Origin: Arthrobacter sp. SW1
GTDB lineage: Bacteria; Actinomycetota; Actinomycetes; Actinomycetales; Micrococcaceae
Direction: 5' to 3'
DNA length: 64,000 nt
Assembly (NCBI RefSeq): GCF_001766675.1
Contig: NZ_MJLT01000001.1
Coordinates: 434,001 to 498,000, forward strand
Positions 1 through 9,028 of the stretch are shown here, in pieces; the stretch's first letter is position 1, and every line of letters begins with the position of its first letter. The notes under the pieces are model-generated. The model was not told the origin of the DNA and searched no databases. It worked only from the letters and a program-made list of their open reading frames with translations. Both the position numbers and the translations under genes were made by a program.

Positions 1-896
1 ACCAGGATCTTCCCGCCCTGGTGCATCCGTTCAGCGGCCCCCTCCGACGCCGAATCCCGGCCGAGGTGCGGAACCGCGGCCAGGAGTCGCTTGGTGTAGT
101 CCTGCTTCGGTTCGGCGAACAGCGTGCGGGCGCTTGCCTCCTCGACCACATCGCCCTGGTACATGACCACCACCCGGTCGGCCAGGTCTGCCACCACACC
201 CATGTTGTGGGTGATCAGCACGATCGAGGTGCCGTACTTGTCCCGGAGGTCCCGGAGGAGCTGCAGAATTTCCGCCTGCACCGTCACGTCCAAGGCGGTG
301 GTGGGTTCGTCCGCCACGATCAGTCCGGGGTTCAAGGCGAGCGCCGCGGCGATCACCACGCGTTGCTTCTGGCCGCCGGACAGCTGGTGGGGGTAGTAGT
401 TGACGCGGATTTCCGGGTCCGGGATACCCACCTTGCGGAGCGCTTCGATGGCGCGTTCCTTGGCTTCTTTCGCGGACACCCGGTGCCCGTCCGTGGCGTG
501 GGCCCGGATGCCTTCGGCGATCTGCCAGCCCACGGTGAATACCGGGTTCAGCGCGGTGGACGGTTCCTGGAACACCATGGCGACGTCGCGTCCGCGGATT
601 TTCCGCAGCGTGGACGGGCTGACGCTGATGACGTTGTTGCCTTTGATCAGCACGGCGCCCGAGCTCGTCGCCGTTTCCGGGAGCAGGCCCAGGATGGTCT
701 TGGCCGTGACGGTCTTTCCGGAGCCGGACTCGCCAACGATCGCCAGGACTTCGCCGGCCTTCACCTCCAGGCTGACGTCCTTGACGGCGTGCACGTCGCC
801 GCTGTCCGTGGCGAAAGTGACCTTGAGGTGGTCGATGTCCAGGACGGGGGTGCCCTCGGGCTGCCCGTCCGTGATGTTTCCGAGGTTGGTGGTCAT
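1..896 (-). CDS. Peptide/nickel ABC transporter ATP-binding protein (partial, 3' end outside window)
   Basis: This is the cytoplasmic ATPase of the oligopeptide/dipeptide importer encoded just upstream on the same strand. About 298 residues are visible. Walker A (GESGSGKT) lies near residue 55, the signature LSGGQKQR near 170 and Walker B (LIVADEPTTALD) near 190. A short C-terminal region typical of the Dpp/Opp ATPase family (AEPKQDYTKRLL) follows. The gene runs off the left edge, so it may be a single DppD-type subunit or the N-terminal half of a fused DppD-DppF protein; the window cannot tell. The ATG overlaps the permease stop by 4 bases (ATGA), which suggests translational coupling. Solute specificity cannot be read from this subunit. 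Confidence 0.93.
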   Translation of the reverse strand, partial: MTTNLGNITDGQPEGTPVLDIDHLKVTFATDSGDVHAVKDVSLEVKAGEVLAIVGESGSGKTVTAKTILGLLPETATSSGAVLIKGNNVISVSPSTLRKIRGRDVAMVFQEPSTALNPVFTVGWQIAEGIRAHATDGHRVSAKEAKERAIEALRKVGIPDPEIRVNYYPHQLSGGQKQRVVIAAALALNPGLIVADEPTTALDVTVQAEILQLLRDLRDKYGTSIVLITHNMGVVADLADRVVVMYQGDVVEEASARTLFAEPKQDYTKRLLAAVPHLGRDSASEGAAERMHQGGKIL

Positions 897-1885
897 GCCT
901 TGCCTGCCTTGCTGGTGTTGCGCTTGTTTCCGGCAGCCCGGCGTCCGCGCAGCCGCGGGTCGTTGAGGTCGTTCATGCTTTCGCCCACCAGGGTCAGGCC
1001 CAGGACGGTCAGGACGATCGCGACGCCGGGGAACACGCCCGTCCACCAGATGCCGGAGGATGCGTCTGCGAGCGCCTTGTTGAGGTCGAAGCCCCATTCC
1101 GAAGCCGAGGTCGGTTCGATGCCGAAGCCCAGGAAGCCGAGGCCGGCCAGGGTCAGGATCGCTTCGGAGGCGTTGAGCGTGAAGATCAGCGGCAGGGTGC
1201 GGGTGGCGTTCTTGAAGATGTGCCGGCCCATGATACGCCAGCTGGAGGCACCGACCACCATGGCCGATTCCACGAACGGTTCGGCCTTGAGCCGGATCGT
1301 TTCGGCCCGGATGACCCGGAAGTACTGCGGCACGAACACCACGGTGATGGAGAACGCGCAGGCCAGGATACCGCCCCAGAAGCTGGACTGGCCGCGGCTG
1401 ATGACGATCGACATCACAATGGCCAGCAGCAGGGACGGGAAGGCGTAGATGGCGTCCGCGATGACCACGAGGATCCTGTCCAGCCAGCCGCCGAAGTACC
1501 CGCTGAGCAGGCCGAGCGCCACACCCACGAAGAGGGACATGGCCACGGACACCACAATCACGATCGCCGCGGTCTGGGAACCCCACAGCACGCGGGACAG
1601 CACGTCGTAGCCGCCCACGGTGGTCCCCCACAGGTGCTTCCCGCCCGGGGCCGCCTGGGCAGGGAAGGTACCGTCGGCGTCGGAAATCTGCGCGAAGCCG
1701 AACGGGGCGATCAACGGGGCGAACAGCGCCGCAAGCAGGAAGAGGCCGGTCAGGGCGGTACCGATAAGCAGCATGGTCCGCTGCAGTCCGACGCTCTGCC
1801 GGATATGCGAAGCCACAGGTAAGCGGTCCAGCAGCGGAGCCTTGCGGGGCGCGGGCGGCAGGGCCGCCGTCGTCGTGTCACTCAT
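893..1885 (-). CDS. Peptide ABC transporter permease, DppC type
   Basis: This 330-residue inner-membrane permease belongs to the dipeptide/oligopeptide importer family. It has a first transmembrane segment near residues 35-60, a periplasmic loop, and about five further segments. A cytoplasmic EAA-like loop (SAMVVGASSWRIMGRHIFKN) would contact the ATPase. I chose the start MSDTTTAALPP because its ATG overlaps the preceding permease stop by one base (TGATG); the longer open frame extends into the upstream gene. It pairs with the DppB-type permease to form the channel. The downstream ATPase gene overlaps it by 4 bases, so the three genes are one operon. Confidence 0.94.
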   Translation of the reverse strand: MSDTTTAALPPAPRKAPLLDRLPVASHIRQSVGLQRTMLLIGTALTGLFLLAALFAPLIAPFGFAQISDADGTFPAQAAPGGKHLWGTTVGGYDVLSRVLWGSQTAAIVIVVSVAMSLFVGVALGLLSGYFGGWLDRILVVIADAIYAFPSLLLAIVMSIVISRGQSSFWGGILACAFSITVVFVPQYFRVIRAETIRLKAEPFVESAMVVGASSWRIMGRHIFKNATRTLPLIFTLNASEAILTLAGLGFLGFGIEPTSASEWGFDLNKALADASSGIWWTGVFPGVAIVLTVLGLTLVGESMNDLNDPRLRGRRAAGNKRNTSKAGKA

Positions 1886-2970
1886 CAGTACCTCACCCTC
1901 GGGTCGATGACCGCGGCGAGGATGTCCACCACGAAGTTGGTGAAGGCTACGATCACGGCCAGCAGCATCACAATGCCCTGCACGGCCACGAAGTCGCGGG
2001 CTGTCAGGTACTGGGCGAGCTGGTAGCCCAGGCCCTTCCATTCGAAGGTGGTCTCGGTCAGCACGGCGCCGCCGAGCATGAGCGCGATCTGCAGGCCCAT
2101 GACCGTGATGATCGGGATGAGGGCCGGCTTGTAGGCGTGCTTGGTGACCAGGCGGAATTCGCTGACGCCGCGCGAGCGGCCGGCTTCCACGTAGTCCTTG
2201 CCGAGCGTGCCGATCAGGTTGGTGCGCACCAGCCGCAGGAAGACCCCCGCGGTCAGCAGTCCGAGCGCGACGGCGGGAAGCACCGCGTGTGCCGCAATGT
2301 CGCCGAGTGCCTGGTAGTTTCCGCTGCGGAGCGCGTCCAGCCAGTAGATGCCGCTGGGAGCCGCGAGCTGGGACATGGCCAGTTCGGTGTTGGTGGAGGC
2401 CCGGCCGGACACCGGGAACCAGCCGAGCGCCACAGAGAACGTCAGCTTCAGGAGCAGGCCGGCGAAGAACACCGGGGTGGCGTAGCAGAGGATCGCGAAG
2501 AAGCGCAGCACAGCATCCGGGGTGCGGTCACGGCGGTGGGCCGCGATCATGCCGAGCGGAATGCCGATGAGCAATGCCACCACCAGGGAGTTGATGGCGA
2601 GTTCGAGGGTTGCCGTGCCGAAGGTGGCGAGCATCTCGACCACGGGGCGACGGTCGGACAGCGTGGTGCCGAAGTTGCCCGTGGCGATCTGGCCGAGGTA
2701 TTCGAAGTACTGGACCAGGATCGGCCGGTCGTAGCCGGCTTCGTGGATCCTGGCATCGAGCTGGTCCTGCGGGAGGCGTCCGCCGAGGGCGGCGGTGATG
2801 GGGTCGCCGGTGATCCGCATCAGGAAGAAGACCAGCGTGACGAGGATGAAGATGGTGGGGAAGATCAGGAGGAAGCGGACGAGGATGTAGCGTCCCACTC
2901 CCCCGGCGCCGCGTTTGGGCGCGGCAGGGCCAAGCACATCAGGTGTCTCGGCCTCAATGAGTGTAGCCAT
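1885..2970 (-). CDS. Peptide ABC transporter permease, DppB type
   Basis: This 361-residue integral membrane protein is the second permease of the peptide importer. After about 25 hydrophilic residues comes a hydrophobic segment (FLLIFPTIFILVTLVFFLM) and then the characteristic periplasmic region with ITGDPITAALGG, as in DppB/OppB. A cytoplasmic EAA-like loop (YVEAGRSRGVSEFRLVTKHA) near residue 255 precedes the last segments. It lies 90 bases downstream of the solute-binding lipoprotein stop, separated by a strong hairpin at 3023-3050, and overlaps the next permease by one base. The hairpin probably makes the membrane subunits less abundant than the binding protein. Confidence 0.94.
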   Translation of the reverse strand: MATLIEAETPDVLGPAAPKRGAGGVGRYILVRFLLIFPTIFILVTLVFFLMRITGDPITAALGGRLPQDQLDARIHEAGYDRPILVQYFEYLGQIATGNFGTTLSDRRPVVEMLATFGTATLELAINSLVVALLIGIPLGMIAAHRRDRTPDAVLRFFAILCYATPVFFAGLLLKLTFSVALGWFPVSGRASTNTELAMSQLAAPSGIYWLDALRSGNYQALGDIAAHAVLPAVALGLLTAGVFLRLVRTNLIGTLGKDYVEAGRSRGVSEFRLVTKHAYKPALIPIITVMGLQIALMLGGAVLTETTFEWKGLGYQLAQYLTARDFVAVQGIVMLLAVIVAFTNFVVDILAAVIDPRVRY

Positions 2971-3022
2971 GAGGAAATCCTTAGTAGACAGATCGTTTCG
3001 CGGGCATCGGCCCTGCTCACAG

Positions 3023-3050
3023 CAGGAGGCGGGGCGAACCCCGCCTCCTG
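3023..3050 (-). terminator. Intercistronic hairpin between binding protein and permease genes
   Basis: A perfect 12-base inverted repeat (CAGGAGGCGGGG, CGAA loop, CCCCGCCTCCTG) sits between the binding-protein stop and the permease start. No T-run follows it on the minus strand. It is therefore more likely an mRNA-stabilising or partially terminating hairpin, common after solute-binding genes, than a full terminator. Confidence 0.6.
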
Positions 3051-3060
3051 AGTGGATGGA

Positions 3061-4692
3061 TTACTTCGAAACGCTGCCCAGGCGGAACTTGAAGGACGCG
3101 TCAAGGGTGGTGTCCACGCCCTTGACGTTGGCGCCGGCCACGGCGACCTGGGCACCCTGCAGCAGGGGCAGGGTGGAGATGTCTTCCGCGAGGAGCTTCT
3201 GGACATCCTGGATGTCCTTCTCACGGGTGGCCTTGTCCGTTTCGGTCAGCTGCTTGGCGATCAGCTCTTCGACCTTGGGGTTGGAGTAGTGGTTGTTGAT
3301 GAAGCCGCCCTTGGGGAAGAACGGGGTGAGGTAGTTGTCCGGGTCCGAGAAGTCCGGGAACCAGCCGAGCTGGTGGACCGGGTAGGTGTCGGCCTTGGAT
3401 GCCTTGTTGTACGTGACCCATTCAGTGGACTGAAGGTCTACCTTGAACAGGCCGGACTTCTCCAGCTGGTCCTTCACCATGGCGTATTCGTCGCCCGAGG
3501 ACTTGCCGTAGTGGTCCGGGTTGTACTGCAGCTTGATGGTCACCGGGGTGCTGACGCCGGCCTCGCTGAGGACCTGCTTGGCCTTGTCCGCGCTCGGCTT
3601 GCCGTCCTCGCCGTAGAGCTCCTTGAAGGATTCGTTGGCGCCGAGGAAGCCTGACGGGACGTTGGACCACAGCGGCAGGTAGGTGCCCTTGTAGACCTGG
3701 TCGGCAATCGCCTGGCGGTCCACCAGGTGGGCCACCGCCTGCCGGACGGCGTGCGCCTTGGCAGGATCGGCGTCGGCGGTCTTGGCACCGAACGGCATCA
3801 CGTTGTAGTTGAACACGATGTAGCGCATTTCGCCGCCCGGGCCCACATGGACCTTGACTTTGGAATCCTTCTTGAGGTCCTCGATGTCCGTGGCGCTCAG
3901 GCTGCGGTTGGCGACATCCAGGTTGCCCTGCTGGATGTCCAGCTTCATGTTGCTCTGGTCGGTGTAGTACTTGATGGTGGCGCCGCCGTTGGCCGCCTTG
4001 TCCAGCACGCCCTTGTAGTCCGCGTAGGGCTTCAGGCTGATGAGGGTGTTCTTGTTGTAGCTCTCGATCGTGTACTGGCCGTGGAAGGCCTTGGCCTTGA
4101 TGATGTCTTCGTCCGCGAGGAGCTTGTCGGCCGGGAAGACTTCATCGTCGACGATCGGACCGGCGGGGCTGGAGAGGATCTGGGCGAAGGTCTGGTCATT
4201 GGCCTGCTTGAGGGTGAAGACCACGGTCTGCGCGTCCGGGGTGCTGATCGAGGCGATGTTGGTCAGCAGGGTGGAGGGGCCGCTGGGATCGGCGATCTTG
4301 ACCTGGCGGTCGAAGCTGAACTTCACGTCCTTGGAGTCCAGCGTGTGGCCGTTGGCCCATTTGAGGTCGCTCTTGAGCTTGACCGTGTACTCGGTGGGCT
4401 TGGTGAACGACGCCGATTCCGCGATGTCCGGAACGGGTTCCGCGCCGCCCGGCTTGGAGTTGAGGAGGAACGGGAAGATCTGGTTCATCACCATGAAGGA
4501 GCCGTTGTCGTAGGAGCCCGCAGGATCCAGCGCAGTCACCTTGTCCGTGGTGCCGTAGGCGATGGTGCTGCTTGCTCCGCCGGTTCCGTTGCCGCTTGAG
4601 CCGCCGGTGGGGCCGGTGCAGGCCGTCAGGGCGAAGGCGGAGGCGCCCGCAAGCGCGATGGCGCAGTGCAGGGCTTTGTTGTTGATTGCCAT
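3061..4692 (-). CDS. Peptide ABC transporter substrate-binding lipoprotein (family 5)
   Basis: This 543-residue extracytoplasmic lipoprotein captures peptide or a related solute for the importer encoded downstream. I chose MAINNKALH because it gives a lipoprotein signal peptide with lipobox LTAC at about residues 23-26 and is preceded by an AGAAAG Shine-Dalgarno-like sequence. The longer open frame adds 40 residues with no signal character. The mature part has the family 5 organisation: a Ser/Gly-rich linker, a conserved N-terminal stretch (DKVTALDPAGSYDN), and the motif HAVRQAVAHLVDRQAIA in the middle. Specificity is uncertain; dipeptides or oligopeptides are the default inference. It is first in its operon. 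Confidence 0.94.
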   Translation of the reverse strand: MAINNKALHCAIALAGASAFALTACTGPTGGSSGNGTGGASSTIAYGTTDKVTALDPAGSYDNGSFMVMNQIFPFLLNSKPGGAEPVPDIAESASFTKPTEYTVKLKSDLKWANGHTLDSKDVKFSFDRQVKIADPSGPSTLLTNIASISTPDAQTVVFTLKQANDQTFAQILSSPAGPIVDDEVFPADKLLADEDIIKAKAFHGQYTIESYNKNTLISLKPYADYKGVLDKAANGGATIKYYTDQSNMKLDIQQGNLDVANRSLSATDIEDLKKDSKVKVHVGPGGEMRYIVFNYNVMPFGAKTADADPAKAHAVRQAVAHLVDRQAIADQVYKGTYLPLWSNVPSGFLGANESFKELYGEDGKPSADKAKQVLSEAGVSTPVTIKLQYNPDHYGKSSGDEYAMVKDQLEKSGLFKVDLQSTEWVTYNKASKADTYPVHQLGWFPDFSDPDNYLTPFFPKGGFINNHYSNPKVEELIAKQLTETDKATREKDIQDVQKLLAEDISTLPLLQGAQVAVAGANVKGVDTTLDASFKFRLGSVSK

Positions 4693-5074
4693 CAGTGAAC
4701 TTTCTGTTCTGTGGATTTCAGGTTCCGTGGATTCGAGCCCGGGAGATTCGAATGTTCGATGGTTGGCGCGCCCGCGTTTTTTGTGATCCGAGGCACACTC
4801 ATCTGACCCCATGATTCAACCAGAACAAACGGTCGAAAAAGCCTGGTTCGCGTGATTTGAAACACAAACTTTACTTTTCGGCGCCTCCCGGCGTCCCGCC
4901 CGCGCCAAGTGCCCGTCGCGCGGGCGGACTCCATTGCCGCACCCGGGCCGCCGGAATACAGTTGAGATGCGCTCCGTGGCCCGCCTTGGCACACAGCCAC
5001 AGGCGGGCCGTCCTGGCGGCGGAGATTGGGGCCGCCTAGTCTGAATACGCGACTTCCCGTCAAAGGATGCGCTC
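4693..5074. other. Divergent intergenic region, no gene seen
   Basis: These 382 bases separate the leftward peptide transporter from the rightward caspase-like gene. I see no coding frame with plausible starts and homology. TAGTCT at 5037-5042 resembles an actinobacterial -10 element and would start transcription about 26 bases before the caspase ATG; its -35 is weak. On the minus strand a relatively A/T-rich stretch at 4811-4880 is the likely promoter region of the transporter, but I could not pick a convincing hexamer pair. GATTCGA is directly repeated around 4730-4755. Confidence 0.4.
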
Positions 5075-5920
5075 ATGAACAAGTCCTCGAACAAGGCAGC
5101 CCTCTGCGTGGGCATCAACGAATTCAAGTTCCTTCCGCAATCCAGCTGGCTCCAAGGCTGTGTCAACGACGCCAACGACCTCTCCGGGCTGCTGGAAGGG
5201 AAGTACGGATTCCCTGCGTCCGGCATCACTGTGCTCCACGATGCTGGCGCGGACAAGGACGCCGTGATGGCGGAACTGTCCAAGCTCATGGACCTTGCCG
5301 TGACAGGCACCGCGGACCATCTGGTCTTCACCTTCTCCAGCCACGGCACCCAGATCCCGGACGCCAGCGCTGACGAAGCGGACCGCCTGGACGAAGCCTT
5401 CGCCTGCTACGGCATCAACAACACCGGCGACGCGTGGGACCCGGCAACGGTGATCGCGGACGACGAGCTCTACGGGCTGTTCAGCAAATTGCCCGACGGC
5501 GTGCTGTTCGAGGTGGTGCTGGACACCTGCCACAGCGGGACCGGGCTGAAATCCCTGGACCTGCTGCCCGGCCGGCGCCCCCGTTTCGTGCCGGCTCCGA
5601 CCCCGCGGGCGGTGGCGGCCTCCGAGTACAGCGATACCCGGGTGCTTCGGGACCTTGTCAAGGCCGGTGGCGACAGCAAGCCGGTCCTCATGGCAGCGTG
5701 CCGTGCGGACCAGACCGCGGCCGACGCCTATCTCGAAAAGCGCTACAACGGAGCGTTCACCTACAACCTGGTAAAGGCCTTGGAGGCGGACGGAACGCTT
5801 CCGCGCGCGGACATCCTCAAGGCGGTCAGCAAGGGGTTGAAGGCCGGCGGCTTTGACCAGGTGGCACAGCTTGAGGCGTCGACGGCGGCCCGCAAGGCCG
5901 CGTGGGGAACGCCCGGATAG
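5075..5920 (+). CDS. Caspase-like protease (peptidase C14, metacaspase-type)
   Basis: This 281-residue protein is a stand-alone caspase-fold cysteine protease. The fold starts at ALCVGINEF with the downstream GCVNDANDL helix typical of metacaspases. The catalytic dyad is His90 in FTFSSHGTQ and Cys152 in VLDTCHSGTG. The acidic stretch EADRLDEAFACYG between them matches the DE-rich loop of type I metacaspases, which suggests Arg/Lys specificity by family analogy. There is no signal peptide, transmembrane segment or attached effector or repeat domain, so it should be cytoplasmic. AAAGGATG lies 6-7 bases before the ATG. The stop is 12 bases from the end of a convergent HExxH metallopeptidase gene. 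The role is unknown; bacterial C14 proteases are linked to stress, cell death and phage defence. Function here is inference; the family assignment is firm. Confidence 0.92.
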   Translation: MNKSSNKAALCVGINEFKFLPQSSWLQGCVNDANDLSGLLEGKYGFPASGITVLHDAGADKDAVMAELSKLMDLAVTGTADHLVFTFSSHGTQIPDASADEADRLDEAFACYGINNTGDAWDPATVIADDELYGLFSKLPDGVLFEVVLDTCHSGTGLKSLDLLPGRRPRFVPAPTPRAVAASEYSDTRVLRDLVKAGGDSKPVLMAACRADQTAADAYLEKRYNGAFTYNLVKALEADGTLPRADILKAVSKGLKAGGFDQVAQLEASTAARKAAWGTPG

Positions 5921-5932
5921 CCCTTTCCGGGC

Positions 5933-7564
5933 TCAGTTGCCGGTGCGGTGGAACCTGCCCTGCACGCCGCTGGACACTTCCTGTTCGGCGGCGTGCTGTT
6001 CGTCGGAGACAAACATGGCCGCCTGCCGCTCCCGGGACATCACCGGTTTCAGTGCCGCATAGACCAGGCGCCCGCCGGCGTCGAACCTTAATAGCCCGCC
6101 ACCTCGGATGTCCACGTACTCGCGGCGGGTCTTCAGCCCGAGCCGCACCGCGGCCTCGCGGCGGCTCATCCGCACGGTCTGGATGAAGGATGCCCCGATT
6201 TCGGACACTACAAAGCCGTCCGGTGACACGCGTTCGGAGGTGCGCACCCGTGTGGAGCTCAGCGGCGTGCGCCGTTCCAGGCGGGCGGCGTCGAGCAGGC
6301 GCGGGTTCTCCCAGACGAAGCGCTGGACTTCCTGCGGGTCCGAGCCCAACGCGGCCAGGCGTACGGGATAGCGCAGGCCCACGTAGTTTTCCACGCCGGT
6401 GATGTTGACCGTCGGAACACGCCTGATCCCGATCCGCGAAAACTCCTGCTGCAAGGCTTCCCGGTAGCCGTACTGGTCTTCGGGAACCATGTCCATGTCC
6501 GCCGCGATGATGCCGCGCAGCAGGTCCCGCCACAGGACGTCGACGGGCGGCATGTAGGACAGGCCCCGGATCACCATGCGCAGCACCCGCGTGCCCACAA
6601 TGGAGCCGGATTCGGCTTTCTGCTGCAGGCTCTGCCCTTCGCCGAAGCGCCGGTTCCGTTCCACCCAGAGCCGGTGGACCGCCCTCAGCACCGCCCCGAC
6701 CACCACAGCGCCGCGGGCATGGGGATCGGCAAACTCCTGCCAGTCATCCGGCACCGCACCCACGAACGGTTCGCGCAACGGACCCCGGGCGTAGAGGTCG
6801 CGGGCGAAGTCAAAGAGGGTGCGCATCATCGCCGCGTCGTCCAGCGGGCAATCCACCCCTGCCTGTCCGGCCGCCGACAGCAGTTGCCGGTACACCACAT
6901 CCCGGGAGGAGAACACGGAAAGGATCGCCACCAGGTCCGCCAAGGCCTCGTGCATGGCCAGCTGCTCGATTCCGGCGAGCTGGTCAGCCCATGCCGGCCG
7001 GAAACCGTCCAGGATGGCGTGCGTGACTTCGTGTGCCACGATGTCCCGGTACAGGGCGGTGGGCACCTTGTAGCCCATGCGGTCGATGGAGCCGAAGCGG
7101 ATGATGTTGGTCCCGCGTTCATAGCCGGTGTCCGTGGCGGTCACGAGGTCGCGGGCCTTGAGGATCAGCCGGCCTTCGGGGTTCCAGGGCATGCGGCGGC
7201 CCAGGGTTGTTTCGAAGAAGTGCAGGGTGGCAGATGCCACGCCGTAGACGTGCTGGGCCAGGAAGCGGGAATCGTCCAGGAGCTCGCGCAGCTCGCGGGG
7301 CGGATCTTCCGAGACGAAATGCCACGGGTCACCGGGCACGGTGAGCGAGACGGGAACCACGCTGGTGCCGCGCCATTTCCGGATGTGGACACTCAGCCTG
7401 TGCCCGGTAGGGCCCCTGCGCAAACGCTCGACGGGCACCTTGAGCTGCGTGGTGATGGGCGCCATGCCGTGGACCCCGATGGGGCCTTCCGCAAGCACGG
7501 TCAGCGGAACCATCTGCCCGGCCTTGATGTCGCCCGGCGCCTTCCCCTGAAATGCCACAGCCAT
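5933..7564 (-). CDS. Gluzincin-type zinc metallopeptidase of unknown role
   Basis: I do not recognise a named family for this 543-residue protein, but the active site is clear. HEVTH at residues 178-182 supplies two zinc ligands and the catalytic Glu. Glu206 in MHEALADLV is placed like the third ligand of M4-type gluzincins (thermolysin NEAxSD). A roughly 120-residue N-terminal region rich in beta-strand character precedes the catalytic domain. The C-terminal 200 residues show no motif I know. There is no signal peptide or transmembrane segment, unlike secreted thermolysins, so it probably acts in the cytoplasm. It is convergent with the caspase-like gene, with only 12 bases between the stops and no hairpin. 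The pairing of two intracellular proteases may be functional, but this is inference. Confidence 0.8.
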   Translation of the reverse strand: MAVAFQGKAPGDIKAGQMVPLTVLAEGPIGVHGMAPITTQLKVPVERLRRGPTGHRLSVHIRKWRGTSVVPVSLTVPGDPWHFVSEDPPRELRELLDDSRFLAQHVYGVASATLHFFETTLGRRMPWNPEGRLILKARDLVTATDTGYERGTNIIRFGSIDRMGYKVPTALYRDIVAHEVTHAILDGFRPAWADQLAGIEQLAMHEALADLVAILSVFSSRDVVYRQLLSAAGQAGVDCPLDDAAMMRTLFDFARDLYARGPLREPFVGAVPDDWQEFADPHARGAVVVGAVLRAVHRLWVERNRRFGEGQSLQQKAESGSIVGTRVLRMVIRGLSYMPPVDVLWRDLLRGIIAADMDMVPEDQYGYREALQQEFSRIGIRRVPTVNITGVENYVGLRYPVRLAALGSDPQEVQRFVWENPRLLDAARLERRTPLSSTRVRTSERVSPDGFVVSEIGASFIQTVRMSRREAAVRLGLKTRREYVDIRGGGLLRFDAGGRLVYAALKPVMSRERQAAMFVSDEQHAAEQEVSSGVQGRFHRTGN

Positions 7565-7664
7565 CGCCGTCCCCTGTGCGGAACCCCATGCCCCTCCGCA
7601 GCGGAATGCTGCCTAGCCCAGTATCTTCCCGCGGGCGCGCGCAGGCAATGGAGCAAGCACGGGA

Positions 7665-7696
7665 GGACGACGGCGGACGGCCGTCCGGCGGCGTCC
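7665..7696 (-). terminator. Hairpin terminator after mnmA
   Basis: A near-perfect inverted repeat begins directly after the mnmA stop codon. Its core is the 14-base palindrome CGGACGGCCGTCCG, and the outer arms match at most positions. There is no clear T-run on the minus strand. Confidence 0.5.
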
Positions 7697-8836
7697 TTAG
7701 AGGGCGGCGCGCTGCAGTGAGCGGGCGGCGTCGATGGTGGCCTGGCCCAGCACGCGGGTGCCCTGGTAGAGCACCACGGTCTGGCCGGGGGCCACGCCGC
7801 GCAGCGGCTCGTTGAGGGTAACCACCAGGCCTTCGCGCTCGACGCCGGATTCGTCGGTGACGGCTTCCACGCGGGCGCGGGCAGGTACGGGGTCCCCGTG
7901 GGCACGGACCTGGGCATGGCAGTCGAACTCGGCGCCGGTTGCCACTTCGGCGATCGGCAGCCCGGCCCAGGAGACCTTGATGCCCCGGATCTCATCGATG
8001 GCGAGCAGGGCTTCCGGGCCTACGACCACCTTGTTTTCCTTGGGGCGGATCTCCAGGACGAAGCGCGGCTTGCCGTCGGCGGCGGGGGTGCCGAGCTTCA
8101 GGCCGCGGCGCTGCCCTACCGTGAACGCGTTCGCTCCCGGGTGCTCGCCGACCTTGGCGCCGGTCTCGTCGACGATGTCGCCGGTGGTCATCTCGATCTT
8201 TTCGGCGAGCCAGCCACGGGTATCCCCGTCGGAGATGAAGCAGATGTCGTGGCTGTCCGGCTTGTTGGCCACGGACAGGCCGCGGCGTTCGGCCTCGGCG
8301 CGCACTTCGGCCTTGGACGGGGTGTCTGCCAGCGGGAACATGGAGTGCTTGAGCTGCTCATGGGTGAGCACGCCCAGCACGTAGCTCTGGTCCTTCGCCC
8401 AGTCTGCGGCGCGGTGCAGTTCCGGGTTGCCGTCGGCGTCGTGGATGACCTTGGCGTAGTGTCCGGTGCACACGGCGTCGAAGCCGAGGGCCAGGGCCTT
8501 TTCAAGCAGTGCGGCGAACTTGATGCGCTCGTTGCAGCGCATGCAGGGGTTCGGGGTGCGGCCGGCGGCGTATTCGTCGATGAAGTCCTGGACGACGTCT
8601 TCCTTGAAGCGTTCCGAGAAATCCCAGACGTAGTAGGGAATGCCCAGCACGTCGCAGGCACGCCAGGCGTCCCGCGAGTCCTCGATGGTGCAGCAGCCGC
8701 GGCTGCCGGTGCGCAGGGTTCCGGGCATGCGGGACAGCGCCAGGTGGACCCCGACGACGTCGTGCCCGGCCTCGACGGCGCGGGCGGCGGCAACGGCGGA
8801 ATCGACTCCGCCGCTCATGGCTGCAAGTACTCGCAT
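7697..8836 (-). CDS. mnmA: tRNA-specific 2-thiouridylase MnmA
   Basis: MnmA inserts sulfur at C2 of the wobble uridine (U34) of tRNA Lys, Glu and Gln, using ATP and a persulfide relayed from a cysteine desulfurase. The 379-residue length is normal. The PP-loop SGGVDS is at residues 8-13. The two catalytic cysteines appear as Cys98 in NPCMRC and Cys199 in [12 protein letters not shown], at nearly the same positions as in the E. coli enzyme. A cysteine desulfurase that could supply sulfur lies 1.4 kb away at 10269-11495, in the same block. The gene is divergent from a ferredoxin reductase, and a putative operator at 8969-8995 lies in their shared upstream region, so it could respond to the same regulator. 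Confidence 0.97.
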   Translation of the reverse strand: MRVLAAMSGGVDSAVAAARAVEAGHDVVGVHLALSRMPGTLRTGSRGCCTIEDSRDAWRACDVLGIPYYVWDFSERFKEDVVQDFIDEYAAGRTPNPCMRCNERIKFAALLEKALALGFDAVCTGHYAKVIHDADGNPELHRAADWAKDQSYVLGVLTHEQLKHSMFPLADTPSKAEVRAEAERRGLSVANKPDSHDICFISDGDTRGWLAEKIEMTTGDIVDETGAKVGEHPGANAFTVGQRRGLKLGTPAADGKPRFVLEIRPKENKVVVGPEALLAIDEIRGIKVSWAGLPIAEVATGAEFDCHAQVRAHGDPVPARARVEAVTDESGVEREGLVVTLNEPLRGVAPGQTVVLYQGTRVLGQATIDAARSLQRAAL

Positions 8837-8968
8837 GCTGGCTTTCTGCTGGATTGTGGGGATGTTGTTGCGCCGGAAGACACCGCGCGCCCGTCCATTC
8901 TACCGCCAGCCGCGCACCGGGCAGAAACAGCGCGCACCAGCGCACCCTTGACCCTCCGCCGCCGCGAT

Positions 8969-8995
8969 TCTAAAGTCAAAGTTGACGGTTTTAGA
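8969..8995. promoter_or_regulatory. Putative operator, TCTAAA-N15-TTTAGA, copy 1
   Basis: An inverted repeat with TCTAAA at 8969-8974 and TTTAGA at 8990-8995, separated by 15 bases, lies 34 bases before the ferredoxin reductase ATG. The same half-sites with the same spacing occur at 12234-12260 before doxX, next to the SufR-like regulator gene. A/T-rich 6-mers are rare in this GC-rich sequence, so the repeat is unlikely to be chance. That the regulator at 11505-12182 binds it is inference. Confidence 0.65.
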
Positions 8996-9028
8996 TGCAG
9001 CAAACGGCCTTCAAGGAATCGAGGCATC

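Noticed and set aside
7898..9028. Upstream extension of the ferredoxin reductase frame
   Set aside because: It runs antisense through mnmA and the putative operator. The reductase family begins at the FAD motif reached from the ATG at 9029.
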